DNA from: an uncultured Lachnospiraceae bacterium
GTDB lineage: Bacteria; Bacillota; Clostridia; Lachnospirales; Lachnospiraceae
Assembly: GCA_944384125.1 (NCBI GenBank)
Contig: CALWSF010000025.1
Span: 1-54,221 of the forward strand
Length of the DNA stretch: 54,221 nucleotides
Direction: 5' to 3'
This document shows positions 17,284 through 26,667 of this stretch, piece after piece; within the stretch, counting starts at the first letter, position 1, and every line of letters begins with the position of its first letter. The notes beneath the pieces are model-generated. The model was not told the origin of the DNA and did not search any database. It saw nothing but the letters and a program-made list of their open reading frames with translations. Position numbers and translations under genes: made by a program.

Positions 17284-18657
17284 TCAGAGCCTCTCTGCAG
17301 CCTCCATTGCCAGGGCTGAACGCTCGCATTCCTCCGCCAGCATGGTTATCTGCCAGCAAAGAGAACTCCCCTTCATATACTCTGCTGCATAGCTGAGCCC
17401 GTTTGTTTTCTCATCCAGATAAGGGCGGTCAATCTGCTTCGGATCTCCCAGAAGAATAATTTTTGTATCCTTTCCCGCACGGGTAATTATTCCTTTAATC
17501 TGCCCCGGCGTCATATTCTGGGCTTCATCTATAATCAGATATGTTTTCACAATGGAACGTCCCCGGATATAATTGAGAGCCTCAGCCTGAATAATGCCGC
17601 GGTCAAACAGCTCTTCAATTTTTCCCTGCAGTTCTCTCTCATCCTCATAGCGCGCATCTTCATTGGAATCGATCAGCTGTTCCAGATTGTCAATAACAGG
17701 ACGCATCAGCGGAGATATCTTTTCCTGCTCCGTACCCGGCAGAAAACCAATATCAGAGTCAAACTGTGCATTGGGCCGGCACACCAGAATCCTCCTGTAT
17801 TCCCCCGTTGGATTGTTTACAAGCTTCTCAAGCCCTACCGCAAGAGCATAAAATGTTTTACTCGTCCCGGCAGCTCCTTTCACAATAACAAGAGGAGCTT
17901 TCTTTGCAGGCTGCATCAGAGCTTCCTGCAGGAAATACTGTCCGACATTCCTGGGTCTGACCCCATACGGATGGCTTTTTCTGTAGGTCAGTTCCTGAAT
18001 TCTTCCCCGCTCCACACGACCAAGCTGAGTTTTTTTTGAGGACTGATCCGCCTGCACAATCACAAACTCATTTTCCTCCAGTGTGGGAACAGTGCAGTTT
18101 CCCTCCAGATCAGACTCATACACATCCTCCACAGAAATTCCTTTTTTCCTGAATTCTTTAAACCGCTCTTCCGCTGCATACACAGTCCTTCTGCCTGTAT
18201 ACAGACCATCCGGTGCTCCCACCTGTTCAGCCGAAAAATCATCCGCCCGGATACCCAGCATCTGTGCTTTGAGACGGAGTACCAGATCTTTAGTTACCAG
18301 AATAACCTGTTCATCACAGGAATCCGAAAGTCCTTTACAGACTTTTAAAATTCTGTTGTCTGATTTTTCTTCCGGCAAATCCCGCGGAAGTTCCACATCA
18401 ATAAAATTCTTTTCTATCCTGAGCATCCCGCCGCTTTCCAGCTTTACTCCCTGAAGAAGATTTCCCGACAACCGGTATTTTTCCAGAAAACGAATTGCTT
18501 TCCTCGCATTTATTCCTCTTTCTCCATCTGATTTTTTCAGATTGTCAAGCTCCTCCAGGACAACAAGAGGAAGAACAACATGATTATCCTCAAAACACTC
18601 CAGAGCATCCGGTCTCTGAATTAACACATTTGTATCCACCACATAAAGCTTTACCAT
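17284..18657 (-). CDS. PIN-domain/PhoH-family ATPase (YlaK-like)
   Basis: A 457-residue fusion of an N-terminal PIN ribonuclease domain (VVDTNVLIQRPDAL at the start, acidic residues VLEELD and LVTKDLVLR later) and a C-terminal PhoH-type NTPase from about residue 250. The P-loop reads GAAGTSKT and Walker B is LIIDEAQN. Such PhoH2-like proteins unwind and cleave RNA and are widespread in Firmicutes. I chose ATG 18657, which has GAGGGAGG upstream; a longer frame starting at 18705 would run into an inverted repeat. It ends with a long AT-rich stretch before the cstA leader. RNA substrate unknown. Confidence 0.88.
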   Translation of the reverse strand: MVKLYVVDTNVLIQRPDALECFEDNHVVLPLVVLEELDNLKKSDGERGINARKAIRFLEKYRLSGNLLQGVKLESGGMLRIEKNFIDVELPRDLPEEKSDNRILKVCKGLSDSCDEQVILVTKDLVLRLKAQMLGIRADDFSAEQVGAPDGLYTGRRTVYAAEERFKEFRKKGISVEDVYESDLEGNCTVPTLEENEFVIVQADQSSKKTQLGRVERGRIQELTYRKSHPYGVRPRNVGQYFLQEALMQPAKKAPLVIVKGAAGTSKTFYALAVGLEKLVNNPTGEYRRILVCRPNAQFDSDIGFLPGTEQEKISPLMRPVIDNLEQLIDSNEDARYEDERELQGKIEELFDRGIIQAEALNYIRGRSIVKTYLIIDEAQNMTPGQIKGIITRAGKDTKIILLGDPKQIDRPYLDEKTNGLSYAAEYMKGSSLCWQITMLAEECERSALAMEAAERL

Positions 18658-18690
18658 TTCCAGGCCTCCCTCAAAGAAGTTTCTGCTCAT

Positions 18691-18738
18691 ACATATGTCT
18701 GACATTGTCTTTCATTTTTCATTTTATCAGACATATGT
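18691..18738. repeat. 12-bp inverted repeat upstream of the PhoH gene
   Basis: ACATATGTCTGA (18691-18702) is repeated as its exact complement TCAGACATATGT (18727-18738) with 24 bases between. Each arm also contains the small palindrome ACATATGT. It lies 34-81 bases upstream of the start codon, where a promoter is expected, so it may be a paired operator. No -35 could be assigned. Confidence 0.55.
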
Positions 18739-18827
18739 AAAACTTCTGTGGAACTCCCAGTAAATCTACGTAAAATAGGGGATAAATTTTCCGAAAATCC
18801 CCTGTATCATATCACAGTTCCCCCAAT

Positions 18828-18872
18828 AAAAAAGGGGGCCGGTCAGACATCCGAAAAAAGGACGGCCGGCCG
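18828..18872 (-). terminator. Candidate terminator of the gntR-proC unit
   Basis: On the minus strand GGCCGG...GTCC pairs imperfectly with GGATGTCTGACCGGCC and is followed by CCC and T6 (18828-18833). It lies about 120 bases downstream of the proC stop; the stretch between (18873-18991) shows nothing recognisable. Confidence 0.5.
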
Positions 18873-18991
18873 GCTAAAAGTGTAGAACAAAAGGGGCTGA
18901 TTAAGAAACAATTACAGCAATTCCTGCTGTCTGGCTCCCTGAACGCCTATAACATCCTGATCTGCCATAGACAAAGAGCCTTATTCAAATT

Positions 18992-19822
18992 TTATTTAAG
19001 CTTTCCAATTTCATCAAACCGCTTGTAAGCATCAACAACAGCATTGATTACGCTGCTTCTGAATCCTGTATCCTCCAGCGTCTTTACTCCGATCATAGCA
19101 GGACCGGCCGGAGAGCACACATCATCTTTGAGGCCTTCCAGATGCTTCTCACTCTGAAGGAACAGCTGAACTGTTCCAAGAATACCTTCCAGTGCATACC
19201 GTCTGGCCTGCGGTCTTAAAAGGCCATTATAAACACCTGCATCTGCAAGAGAGTTTGCAAACATTGCAATAAATGCCGGAGAGGTTGATGTAAGCACTGT
19301 TCCTGCAACAAACTGTGAAGCCGGAAGACTGTCAAATCCGCCTGCCTCACGGAGAATATAGCGGAACTCATCCTCCTGCTCTTTTGTATAGCTGTCTCCC
19401 TGCTCAATCAGAATAAATCCTTTTCCGATCAGGCAGGCCGTGTTCGGAAGAATACGGATTACCGGAACGTTTTTGCCTTCCAGCTCCAGTTCCTTTACAT
19501 AAGTAGTCGTCTCCACACCTGCAACGATGGATACAATGATCTTCTCCTCGCCGGCAGCTGCGCATTTCTGGAATACAGGTTTAACTTCCTGCAGAACACT
19601 CTTTAAGAACTGAGGCTTTACACAGAATACAACGTAGTGAGCCGACTCAATAGCCTCGCCGTTTGTCTCAACAAAATTGCAGCCCAGATCCTGTGCCAGC
19701 TTCATACCCTTATCGCGGACAACGTCCGTAAGTACAACCTCAGACGGATCAATTCCCTTGCAGGCTGCGGTAGCCAGGGCTGTTCCCATTGTGCCGCTTC
19801 CGATAAAAGCTATTTTCTTCAT
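18992..19822 (-). CDS. proC: Pyrroline-5-carboxylate reductase
   Basis: Catalyses the NAD(P)H-dependent last step of proline synthesis. The Rossmann opening is KIAFIGSGTMGTALA, VKPQ follows near residue 69, and the conserved C-terminal block DDVCSPAGPAMIGVKTLEDTGFR binds the pyrroline ring. Length 276 is normal. GAGGAGGAAAA precedes the ATG. It follows the GntR/FCD regulator on the same strand with a 74-base gap and may be co-transcribed with it; the shared terminator candidate is at 18828-18872. Confidence 0.93.
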   Translation of the reverse strand: MKKIAFIGSGTMGTALATAACKGIDPSEVVLTDVVRDKGMKLAQDLGCNFVETNGEAIESAHYVVFCVKPQFLKSVLQEVKPVFQKCAAAGEEKIIVSIVAGVETTTYVKELELEGKNVPVIRILPNTACLIGKGFILIEQGDSYTKEQEDEFRYILREAGGFDSLPASQFVAGTVLTSTSPAFIAMFANSLADAGVYNGLLRPQARRYALEGILGTVQLFLQSEKHLEGLKDDVCSPAGPAMIGVKTLEDTGFRSSVINAVVDAYKRFDEIGKLK

Positions 19823-19896
19823 GTCAGATTTTCCTCCTCATATTGTCAAAAATAAAATGCTTTCCCCGGAACGCATCTTCATTCAGGGTTCAGCAA

Positions 19897-20508
19897 TCAA
19901 ATAAACTTTTCCTTAAACTCCTGTACATGTTCTTTCTGAACCTGCATCAGGCGCTCCTTATCGCGCTCCCGGATATAACGGTAAATATTTTCATGCTGAT
20001 GAATATTCATATCATCAATCGAAGCAAGACTTACCCTGTTCAAAAACAGAAGCCTCATACTCAGATCCTGATAATTATTCATTTCCTTTTCCAGAAACGG
20101 ATTTTTTGTCATGGCGGAAACCGTCCGGTGAAACTCCCGATCCAGAAGCACCCGCTTTTCCTGGGAAGATTCATTTCTCAGCGCTTCCAGATTTTTCTCA
20201 AGATGCCTGAGATCCTCCTCCGTACGGTTCAGTGTCGCAAGCTCTGATTCAAGTGGCGCAAGAGCAAACCGCATCTGATAAACAGACTCCATATCATAAA
20301 GGGATATCTCGTTTACCATAATGCACTGTCTGGGTATGATTTTTACAAAATTCTCCCAGGCAAGACGATTCAGAGCTTCCCGAATCGGAGTCCGGCCGAG
20401 GCTCAGTTTTTCCATCAACTCCGCCTCGACCAATACCTGACCAGGTTTTAACTCCGCCGTAATGATCATCATTTTAATTTTTTCATAAGCTATATCGCTG
20501 ACTCGCAT
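19897..20508 (-). CDS. GntR-family regulator, FCD subfamily
   Basis: A 203-residue transcription factor with an N-terminal winged helix (residues about 6-70, ELMEKLSLGRTPIREALNRL) and an all-helical FCD ligand domain (about 78-200) with the metal-ligand pattern of Asp/His residues DREFH, NIHQHENI and KEH. FCD regulators respond to sugar acids, amino acids or other carboxylates. It has its own promoter (20608-20636) and lies directly downstream of the TRAP/aldolase operon, so it is the best candidate repressor for the palindrome at 26668-26699. That assignment is inference from position. Confidence 0.85.
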   Translation of the reverse strand: MRVSDIAYEKIKMMIITAELKPGQVLVEAELMEKLSLGRTPIREALNRLAWENFVKIIPRQCIMVNEISLYDMESVYQMRFALAPLESELATLNRTEEDLRHLEKNLEALRNESSQEKRVLLDREFHRTVSAMTKNPFLEKEMNNYQDLSMRLLFLNRVSLASIDDMNIHQHENIYRYIRERDKERLMQVQKEHVQEFKEKFI

Positions 20509-20607
20509 CCTTCTTCAATTTTCCCCCTACCGTAAATGAATGTTGCGCTTACCTTCTCAATGCTCCTACGCTGTCATGCTCAACCCGCCAGGCGCGTAAC
20601 TACTTTC

Positions 20608-20636
20608 ATTATATCGAATATGGAAATTAAATTCAA
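20608..20636 (-). promoter_or_regulatory. Sigma-A promoter of the GntR regulator gene
   Basis: TTGAAT (20631-20636) and consensus TATAAT (20608-20613) with 17 bases between, about 100 bases upstream of the GntR start codon on the minus strand. Its presence shows the regulator is not solely dependent on the upstream operon. Confidence 0.7.
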
Positions 20637-20693
20637 TTATTCCTTAGTCTACCGAGGGTATTTTTTGCGAAACAGGAAACAGCCTATTGTTTG

Positions 20694-21668
20694 TTACTCA
20701 GCGCTTTTGAGGGCTTTCTCATAGGCCTCCTCTGCCGATATTCCACTGTGCCATACATCAGCAATGGCATCTGCAATCGGAAGGGGATCTGCATCATTAT
20801 ACATAATGTTGCGGCCAAGAAGAATTCCTCTGATATTGTCATTTAACCCAATTTCCTTAGTATATTCCTTTACTACATCGATGGGCTCACTCTTTACCTC
20901 ATCCGGAACCACCAGCACGGGACAGGTAGTAGCCGAAGTCGGAACATGATATTCGTTATTCAGCGGAACTTCGATCCACTTGCCTACGCCTCTGCAGCCA
21001 AGTGCACCAACGACGCCGACCACTTTGCAGAGACTCTCAGAATCTGTCTTCATGGCAAAACCACTCTCTGTTGTCTCTACATAGAGCGCTTCAATAAAGA
21101 TGGGAAGTCCGGCCTTCTCCGCCTCATTGACAGCATCCGCACAGTAGCGAACTGTATTCTTGCACCGCTCATCCATGGGGTTTAAGCGAATCATAAATTT
21201 CACGCCATCCATGTTAAGTTTTGCAAGTCTCTCTACCGTATAGCAGGCAGGCATATCGTCCATCTCCCAGACAGTATTTTTAAGTCCGCCTCTGTTCACG
21301 GTACCAACCAGCATCTTTCCGTCCAGGAACGCCTTTCTTCCGCGCTCTCTGCAAAGTTTATTGAGAATTATCAGATCTTCAATAACATCCGGCGTCGCCT
21401 CGATACCGTCAATCCGATCACTCTGCAGCATACGCACGAGCCGTGTAAGATATTCTCTGCGGTTGCTGAGCCCTATGGGGTTGCCTTTATACTCATTGAT
21501 CATTCTTGCATTGTGATCCGCCGCCGCAAAAACCAGACACTCATGGGGATATCCCGTTTTTTTTCTGCAGCATGCTTCCTGCTCGATTACTTCAGGATGA
21601 AACGCTTTTATACGGTTCAGCTCCTGAAAAATCTCTCTGTCTAAAAATTGTGCGCAATCAAATTTCAC
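20694..21668 (-). CDS. Cgl0159-like (beta/alpha)8 aldolase
   Basis: A 324-residue TIM-barrel protein resembling the Cgl0159/DeoC-LacD-like aldolases found with inositol and sugar-acid catabolic genes. Visible barrel landmarks are LVFAAADHNAR, DGIEATPDVIEDL, DGVKFMIRLNP (a Lys after strand 4-5), PIFIEALYVE and GILLGRNIMY at the phosphate-binding end. The start is GTG (21666-21668) with GGCGGAGGAAAA upstream. It is the last gene of the TRAP transporter operon and would cleave the phosphorylated intermediate made from the imported substrate. Which Lys forms the Schiff base cannot be fixed by eye. Family call moderate, role inferred from context. Confidence 0.65.
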   Translation of the reverse strand: MKFDCAQFLDREIFQELNRIKAFHPEVIEQEACCRKKTGYPHECLVFAAADHNARMINEYKGNPIGLSNRREYLTRLVRMLQSDRIDGIEATPDVIEDLIILNKLCRERGRKAFLDGKMLVGTVNRGGLKNTVWEMDDMPACYTVERLAKLNMDGVKFMIRLNPMDERCKNTVRYCADAVNEAEKAGLPIFIEALYVETTESGFAMKTDSESLCKVVGVVGALGCRGVGKWIEVPLNNEYHVPTSATTCPVLVVPDEVKSEPIDVVKEYTKEIGLNDNIRGILLGRNIMYNDADPLPIADAIADVWHSGISAEEAYEKALKSAE

Positions 21669-21695
21669 GTCTTTTCCTCCGCCTTACAGATGGTT

Positions 21696-22760
21696 TTATT
21701 CTTCAAAATTAATAATTGCATCAATCTTGTCTCTTCCGCCTACTTTGTCTGCCCACTGATCATATACAGTCTGTGCAGCATCGATGAACGGCTGGCGATC
21801 CGGCTCAGTAATATTGATTCCCTCTTCTTTCAGAAGTTCAAGGCACTCAGCCTCAGATGCCGTGTAAAGCTCTCTCTCCTTGTCAATGAACTCACGTGTG
21901 CACTCGTCTACAATCTGTCTGTGCTCGTCTGACAGAGAATCATAGAAGGACTTTGCGACAACGCAGATTCCCAGGTCGTTATTCCAGCCAACCATAGCCC
22001 AGTTGGGAGCAGCCTCATAGAATTTCTTGGAATAGTAGTTTGTATTTGCAGCTTCAGCTCCGTCGATAATATTCTGCTCAAGAGCGGTGTAAAGCTCGCC
22101 GTATGCCATTGGAAGCGGGCTGGCGCCAAATGCGGAGAAGGAATCCAGCTGTACCTGATTCTCCATGGTACGAATCTTAAGACCCTTCATATCTTCAATG
22201 CTGTTAATCGGTTTGGTCGTCGTCATAATATGACGGGTTCCCAGATCCATAAAGCCCATCAGATGGAAGCCCTTTGCCTCAACCTCATCTGCAAATCCCA
22301 TTCCGATCTCCTCGGAATCAAGTGCTGCATACATATGATCCTTATCTTCCCACAGGAACGGAAGGCAAAGAATGTTGATCTCCGGAACAAAGCTTGAGAA
22401 CGGTGCAACTGATGTCATGGCCATTTCTACGGTACCCAGCTGCATTCCTTCAATTACATCACGCTCATTTCCCAGCTGGTTGTCAGGATATACCTCTACC
22501 TTGATCTCTCCGTTGGAACGCTCCTCCACGATTTCCTTGAAATAGTTTGCAGCTTCAGCCGGCGGCTCAGATGCAGCCTGGGAAAGAGACAGCTTGATAA
22601 TAACCTGCTCTCCGCCGGATGCGGAACCGGAATCTGCAGCGCCTGCATTTCCTGCAGCTGCTGTATCTGAAGTTGATGAGGAACCGCCGCAGGCTGTCAG
22701 AGTTCCTGCCGCCATCATAACTGCCATTGCCAATCCAACTACACGTTTCGCTCTTTTCAT
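21696..22760 (-). CDS. dctP: TRAP transporter solute-binding lipoprotein (DctP type)
   Basis: A 354-residue extracytoplasmic receptor of the DctP/SiaP family. The signal peptide is followed by the lipobox LTAC-GGSS, so it is a lipoprotein anchored outside the membrane. The mature part shows LGNERDVIEGMQLGTVEMAM and the family Arg region GLKIRTMENQ near residue 190, whose Arg normally salt-bridges the substrate carboxylate. AAGGAGGAT precedes ATG 22760. It follows dctM by 28 bases. The presence of the Arg suggests an organic or sugar acid, but substrate class cannot be fixed. Confidence 0.92.
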   Translation of the reverse strand: MKRAKRVVGLAMAVMMAAGTLTACGGSSSTSDTAAAGNAGAADSGSASGGEQVIIKLSLSQAASEPPAEAANYFKEIVEERSNGEIKVEVYPDNQLGNERDVIEGMQLGTVEMAMTSVAPFSSFVPEINILCLPFLWEDKDHMYAALDSEEIGMGFADEVEAKGFHLMGFMDLGTRHIMTTTKPINSIEDMKGLKIRTMENQVQLDSFSAFGASPLPMAYGELYTALEQNIIDGAEAANTNYYSKKFYEAAPNWAMVGWNNDLGICVVAKSFYDSLSDEHRQIVDECTREFIDKERELYTASEAECLELLKEEGINITEPDRQPFIDAAQTVYDQWADKVGGRDKIDAIINFEE

Positions 22761-22788
22761 AATTCTATATCCTCCTTCCAAAAATCAC

Positions 22789-24072
22789 TTACCCGATCAT
22801 CATCTGAGGCAGCCAGAGATATGTCTGCGGCAGATACGTAACAATCAATAATACTACAAGCATGGCCAGAATTACCGGCGGCACAAACCGCACCACCTCA
22901 CGGACACTCTTTCCTGTCAGTCCACAGGCCACAAACAACGTCGCTCCGTATGGAGGCGTTACATAACCGATTGCCAGGTTGATACAAACGATAACACCAA
23001 AGTGAATCGGATCAATTCCGTAAGCCGTTGCAACCGGGAAGAAAATAGGCATCAGCACGATAATAGCTGAGAAGCTCTCCATAAACATACCTACAATAAA
23101 CAGAACCACATTGAGGAAGATAAGGAACTGCCACTCTGCTGTAATGTAGCTGTTCAGGAAACCAATCAGGAGCTGCGGTACCTGTTTTGCTGTGATAAAC
23201 CAGGCAAAGATGTATGCTGCACCTGTAATAATCATAATGCTTGCAGCGGTTACTGCAGATTTAATAAAGATTCCCGGAAGATCTTTCAGAGTAATCTCTT
23301 TGTAAATGAACATACCTACCAGGAAGCCGTAAAGAGTTGCAACTGCTGCCGCTTCTGTTGCAGAGAAAACACCGCTGATGATACCGCCGATAATGATTAT
23401 CGGAAGGCCAAGGCCCGGCAGTGCTGAGAACAATGTTCTTCTGGCCTCTTTGGGATCAAATTTTGTTGTCTGGAGATAAGCATCTCCGCCTCTTGAAGCA
23501 TGAATATAAGAATAAACCATCAATGCAAGGCCAATCATAACACCCGGGATAAATCCGCCCAGGAAAAGCTGACCAACGCTCGCTCCGGTAGAGTATCCGA
23601 TAAGTACCATCAAAATACTTGGTGGGATAATCGGTCCGATACTTCCGGCTGCGGATAACAGAACCGTTACAAAGCTCATGTTATAACCTTTTTCACGGAA
23701 AGCCGGCGTCATAATAGAACCGATTGCTGCTGTTCCGGCCGTAGCAGATCCGGAAATTGCAGCGAAAATCATAGAAGCCAGAACGGCAACCATCGCAAGA
23801 CTTCCTTTTACAAAACCAATGGATGCGTTGGCAAATTTTACAATTCGCTTGGACATACCGCCCTGATCCATCAGATTTCCTGCCAGCATGAACATGGGGA
23901 TTGCCATGATAGGCCAGCTGTCAAGTCCTGCAAACATTCTCTGTGGTACAAGTGTAAGAGGGAATGTACCCTCCAGCATTATCGACATGGTCGTTCCCAT
24001 TCCAAGAGCTACAAAGATGGGAGCGCCCAACAGAATGCATCCTAATATCGCGAAAAAAAGAAATCCTATCAT
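22789..24072 (-). CDS. dctM: TRAP transporter large permease (DctM type)
   Basis: A 427-residue, roughly 12-segment permease of the DctM family. It shows the usual MLAGNLMDQGGMSKRIVKFA and SGSATAGTAAIGSIMTPAFREKGY blocks and the CINLAIGYVTPPYGATLFV motif near the C-terminus. Uses the sodium gradient to move the ligand delivered by DctP. GGGAGGC precedes the ATG. Gene order Q-M-P with short gaps shows a complete three-part TRAP system. Confidence 0.95.
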   Translation of the reverse strand: MIGFLFFAILGCILLGAPIFVALGMGTTMSIMLEGTFPLTLVPQRMFAGLDSWPIMAIPMFMLAGNLMDQGGMSKRIVKFANASIGFVKGSLAMVAVLASMIFAAISGSATAGTAAIGSIMTPAFREKGYNMSFVTVLLSAAGSIGPIIPPSILMVLIGYSTGASVGQLFLGGFIPGVMIGLALMVYSYIHASRGGDAYLQTTKFDPKEARRTLFSALPGLGLPIIIIGGIISGVFSATEAAAVATLYGFLVGMFIYKEITLKDLPGIFIKSAVTAASIMIITGAAYIFAWFITAKQVPQLLIGFLNSYITAEWQFLIFLNVVLFIVGMFMESFSAIIVLMPIFFPVATAYGIDPIHFGVIVCINLAIGYVTPPYGATLFVACGLTGKSVREVVRFVPPVILAMLVVLLIVTYLPQTYLWLPQMMIG

Positions 24073-24086
24073 TCTTTAGCCTCCCT

Positions 24087-24596
24087 TCAGTCCAGAAATT
24101 CTCTCGGTGCGTCCATATCATCTTTAAAACGGAACCGATTTACAAGTGTTATAAGCTGCTCAATAATCATCAGTATACCGCCCGTTGGAAATGCAGCATA
24201 TATAAGTGCCATCGGCACCTGCATAGCGGGAGAGGTCTGAGCCATTGTTGTCTGCACTACCTGAATTCCATAAAACGTCATTATGCCAAGAAAAGCAATT
24301 GTCAGAACATCAACCAGGAGTGTCAGAACATGTTTGGGGCCTTTGGGAAGAGCCGCCGTTAAAACATCAACCTGCAGATGTGCCCGGTTACGCATCGCAA
24401 TACCTGAGGCCAGAAGAACCAGCCATATCATCAGATATCTCGCCATCTCTTCCGTCCACCTGAGCGGGCTCTGCATAACAGACCGGAAGAACACCTGTAT
24501 AAGTACCGTAATCGTCATCGCCGCAAAAAGCAGAATAACCGCCCAATCATTTACTTTCCGAATAATTCGGAGCACCGGATTATCCGTTTTTTCCAT
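24087..24596 (-). CDS. dctQ: TRAP transporter small permease (DctQ type)
   Basis: A 169-residue four-helix membrane protein that pairs with DctM. The second helix region has SPLRWTEEMARYLMIWLVLLASG, the DctQ signature with the conserved W-x-EE-x-xR. I chose ATG 24596 because AAGGGGGATTAAC lies upstream; an in-frame start at 24680 would add 28 residues overlapping the intergenic gap after the previous gene. It is 14 bases from dctM. Confidence 0.9.
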   Translation of the reverse strand: MEKTDNPVLRIIRKVNDWAVILLFAAMTITVLIQVFFRSVMQSPLRWTEEMARYLMIWLVLLASGIAMRNRAHLQVDVLTAALPKGPKHVLTLLVDVLTIAFLGIMTFYGIQVVQTTMAQTSPAMQVPMALIYAAFPTGGILMIIEQLITLVNRFRFKDDMDAPREFLD

Positions 24597-24686
24597 GTTA
24601 ATCCCCCTTTCAGAAGCAACCCTGTTTACAGATGGACCTGCGCGGCAAGATACCGCACAGGTCCATCTGCCGTTCCTCACATAATC

Positions 24687-25403
24687 TTAAATCTTTCTCT
24701 CAAGACCGGTTCTCTCATAATAGGAATCCGGAATATCCTTCGGATCTTTGTACATTACCATCACGCATTTTCCGTCGCTCCCGATTGCCGGAACATCCAT
24801 GATGAACAGAGGCCAGCCAAACCATTTATACCAGCCAAACTCCCACATGGTGGTGCAGTTCTGGCAGTAGCACTGGAAACCTTCTCTGTTGTAGCAGCGG
24901 GGATCCGGTTTATCAAGAGTCTGGATCTTATCCTGACATTCTGTTACCAGCCAGCCACCGCTGTTGCAGCGCTGAAGTGTGAAGGTAATCTTCTCTTCAT
25001 CCTCTTCCCAGATCTGATCGCCGTTGTCATGAAGAGCAGACCACAGAACTGCACGATTCTCCAGGAAATCCTCGATCGGGAAATCTTTGTATGTAGCCTC
25101 TCCTGCTTTATATTTCTCCATCCAGTCATGAAGGCAGGGCGGATAGCACCAGAGTGCATAATCTTCCATGCATTCATAAATCGCCTCATCGGGAGCCCAT
25201 TTCTTAAAGTTAACCAGTGTCTGGTTTACCCAGCGAACTGCGAAATGATGGAATCCTGTCTTCTTTTCAACATTCAGCTTATGAAGCTCCAGGGCCTTCT
25301 CCATATCGCCGGCCTTGATAGCAGCTTCCAGCTTATCGATATTGCGGACTGCATAATCGTTTCTTACTTTTTCAAGAACTTCTGTGTACATCTTCTTTTC
25401 CAT
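24687..25403 (-). CDS. Unrecognised Cys-rich protein in the TRAP operon
   Basis: A 238-residue soluble protein I cannot assign with certainty. The N-terminal third is helical and charged. The C-terminal half has many Cys and Trp: LQRCNSGGWL, a CQ pair, CYNREGFQCYCQNCTTMWEFGWYKWFGW and DGKCVMVMYKDP. The pattern of a mid Cys pair and a final DG-x-C strand faintly recalls the DUF6125/2-amino-thiazoline carboxylate hydrolase-like fold, but that is a guess. AAGGAGAAAA precedes the ATG. It lies between the Gfo/Idh dehydrogenase and dctQ, so it most likely acts on the imported compound or its first product. Confidence 0.55.
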   Translation of the reverse strand: MEKKMYTEVLEKVRNDYAVRNIDKLEAAIKAGDMEKALELHKLNVEKKTGFHHFAVRWVNQTLVNFKKWAPDEAIYECMEDYALWCYPPCLHDWMEKYKAGEATYKDFPIEDFLENRAVLWSALHDNGDQIWEEDEEKITFTLQRCNSGGWLVTECQDKIQTLDKPDPRCYNREGFQCYCQNCTTMWEFGWYKWFGWPLFIMDVPAIGSDGKCVMVMYKDPKDIPDSYYERTGLERKI

Positions 25404-25421
25404 AAAACTTTTCTCCTTCCA

Positions 25422-25470
25422 AGAGGTTCAGCTCCCGCGGGATACCCGACATCCTGCGGGGCATACCTCT
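25422..25470 (-). other. Intercistronic hairpin in the catabolic operon
   Basis: AGAGGT (25422-25427) pairs with ACCTCT (25465-25470) around an inner 10-base-pair stem with one mismatch (25434-25443 with 25451-25460). It lacks a T tract and sits just upstream of the ribosome binding site of the 238-residue protein gene, so it may stabilise or process the mRNA rather than terminate it. Confidence 0.55.
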
Positions 25471-25493
25471 GTTTTTTAATAATTTATTTTTTA

Positions 25494-26573
25494 TTACCAG
25501 GCTGTCTTCTTGCCGAATTTCTCATCTTCCTTGATCGGGAACTTCACTTCCTGTCCCAGGTCGCTGGACTGATAGATTGCACGGATAAATTCAAGAGTTC
25601 TTCTTCCTTCTTCTCCATTTACCATCGGCTCACGGTCTTCTTTGATGGCATGGATAAAGTCGGTAAGCTGTCTTCTGTGATTCTCAGTTGCAACATATCC
25701 TGCACCGGTAGCTGTATCGCCGGAATCTACTTTCTCTTTTGTCAGGTAGTCGTCCTCATTCATGCCGTCTACCTTCCACTCTACGATCTCTTCCTCTACA
25801 ATCTTGATAGTTCCCTTTTCTCCGTGAATCTCAATATGTCTCGGATATCCCGGGCGAACTGCGCTGCTGCTGATCAGGCTTCCCAATGCGCCATTCTTAA
25901 ATTTGAATACGGCATTTGCCACATCATCAACCTCGATATCAGGATGAAGTGTTGTCATGTAATTTCCTGTCAGGCGCTCAACATCGCCCACCAGATAAAG
26001 CATCAAATCGATGAAATGTACTGTCTGGCTAATCAGAGAGCCGCCGCCCTCGCCTTTCCATGTTCCGCGCCATGCGCCGGAAGCATAGTACTCATCACTG
26101 CGGAAGCATTTACCGGAGCAGTCTACTGAGAGAAGCTTTCCAAGCTTTCCTTCATCAAGAGCTTTCTTTATCATCTGTGCCTGATCCATGAACCGGTACA
26201 TGAAGATAACTCCAAATTTAACTCCAGCTTCCTTGCAGGCTGCAATCATACGATCCGCCGCATTGCAGTCAACCGAGATAGGCTTTTCGCACATTACATG
26301 CTTACCAGCCTTTGCACAGTCAACAACCATCTGCTCATGCAGAAATGGAGGTGTAACTACGCAGACAGCATCGATATCATCGCGCTTCAGCATCTCCTTG
26401 TAATCTGTGTAATAAGACGGAATATTGTACTCCTCAGCAAATTTCTTTGCTACATCCTCTTTCACATCACAGAATGCTACAATCTCCGCTTCCGGAATGT
26501 CACGAAGCGCTCCTGCGTTTAAAGGACCTGCCATGCCGCCGCCGATAATGCCAAATCTGATCTTCTCGCTCAT
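25494..26573 (-). CDS. Gfo/Idh/MocA-family oxidoreductase
   Basis: A 359-residue NAD(P)-dependent dehydrogenase. The Rossmann opening is RFGIIGGGMAGPLNA; HVMCEKPISVD holds the catalytic EKP lysine, and GGSLISQTVHFIDLMLYLVG contains the H-x-x-D-like active-site helix of the C-terminal domain. Members oxidise sugars, inositols or sugar acids. It is the first gene of the TRAP/aldolase operon, behind the promoter-operator at 26668-26722. Together these genes look like uptake, oxidation and aldol cleavage of a polyol or sugar acid; the compound itself is not fixed. Confidence 0.9.
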   Translation of the reverse strand: MSEKIRFGIIGGGMAGPLNAGALRDIPEAEIVAFCDVKEDVAKKFAEEYNIPSYYTDYKEMLKRDDIDAVCVVTPPFLHEQMVVDCAKAGKHVMCEKPISVDCNAADRMIAACKEAGVKFGVIFMYRFMDQAQMIKKALDEGKLGKLLSVDCSGKCFRSDEYYASGAWRGTWKGEGGGSLISQTVHFIDLMLYLVGDVERLTGNYMTTLHPDIEVDDVANAVFKFKNGALGSLISSSAVRPGYPRHIEIHGEKGTIKIVEEEIVEWKVDGMNEDDYLTKEKVDSGDTATGAGYVATENHRRQLTDFIHAIKEDREPMVNGEEGRRTLEFIRAIYQSSDLGQEVKFPIKEDEKFGKKTAW

Positions 26574-26667
26574 TTCCTTTTTTCCCGTTCCTTTCTCCTG
26601 ATTCTTGATTCTGATTTTTCTTGTCTTTTAACTTTCAGCACATGCACTGTTTCTTAAATGGTGTTTT

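Noticed and set aside
25029-26129. Long plus-strand open frame opposite the dehydrogenase and Cys-rich protein genes
   Set aside because: Antisense to two recognisable genes with good ribosome binding sites.
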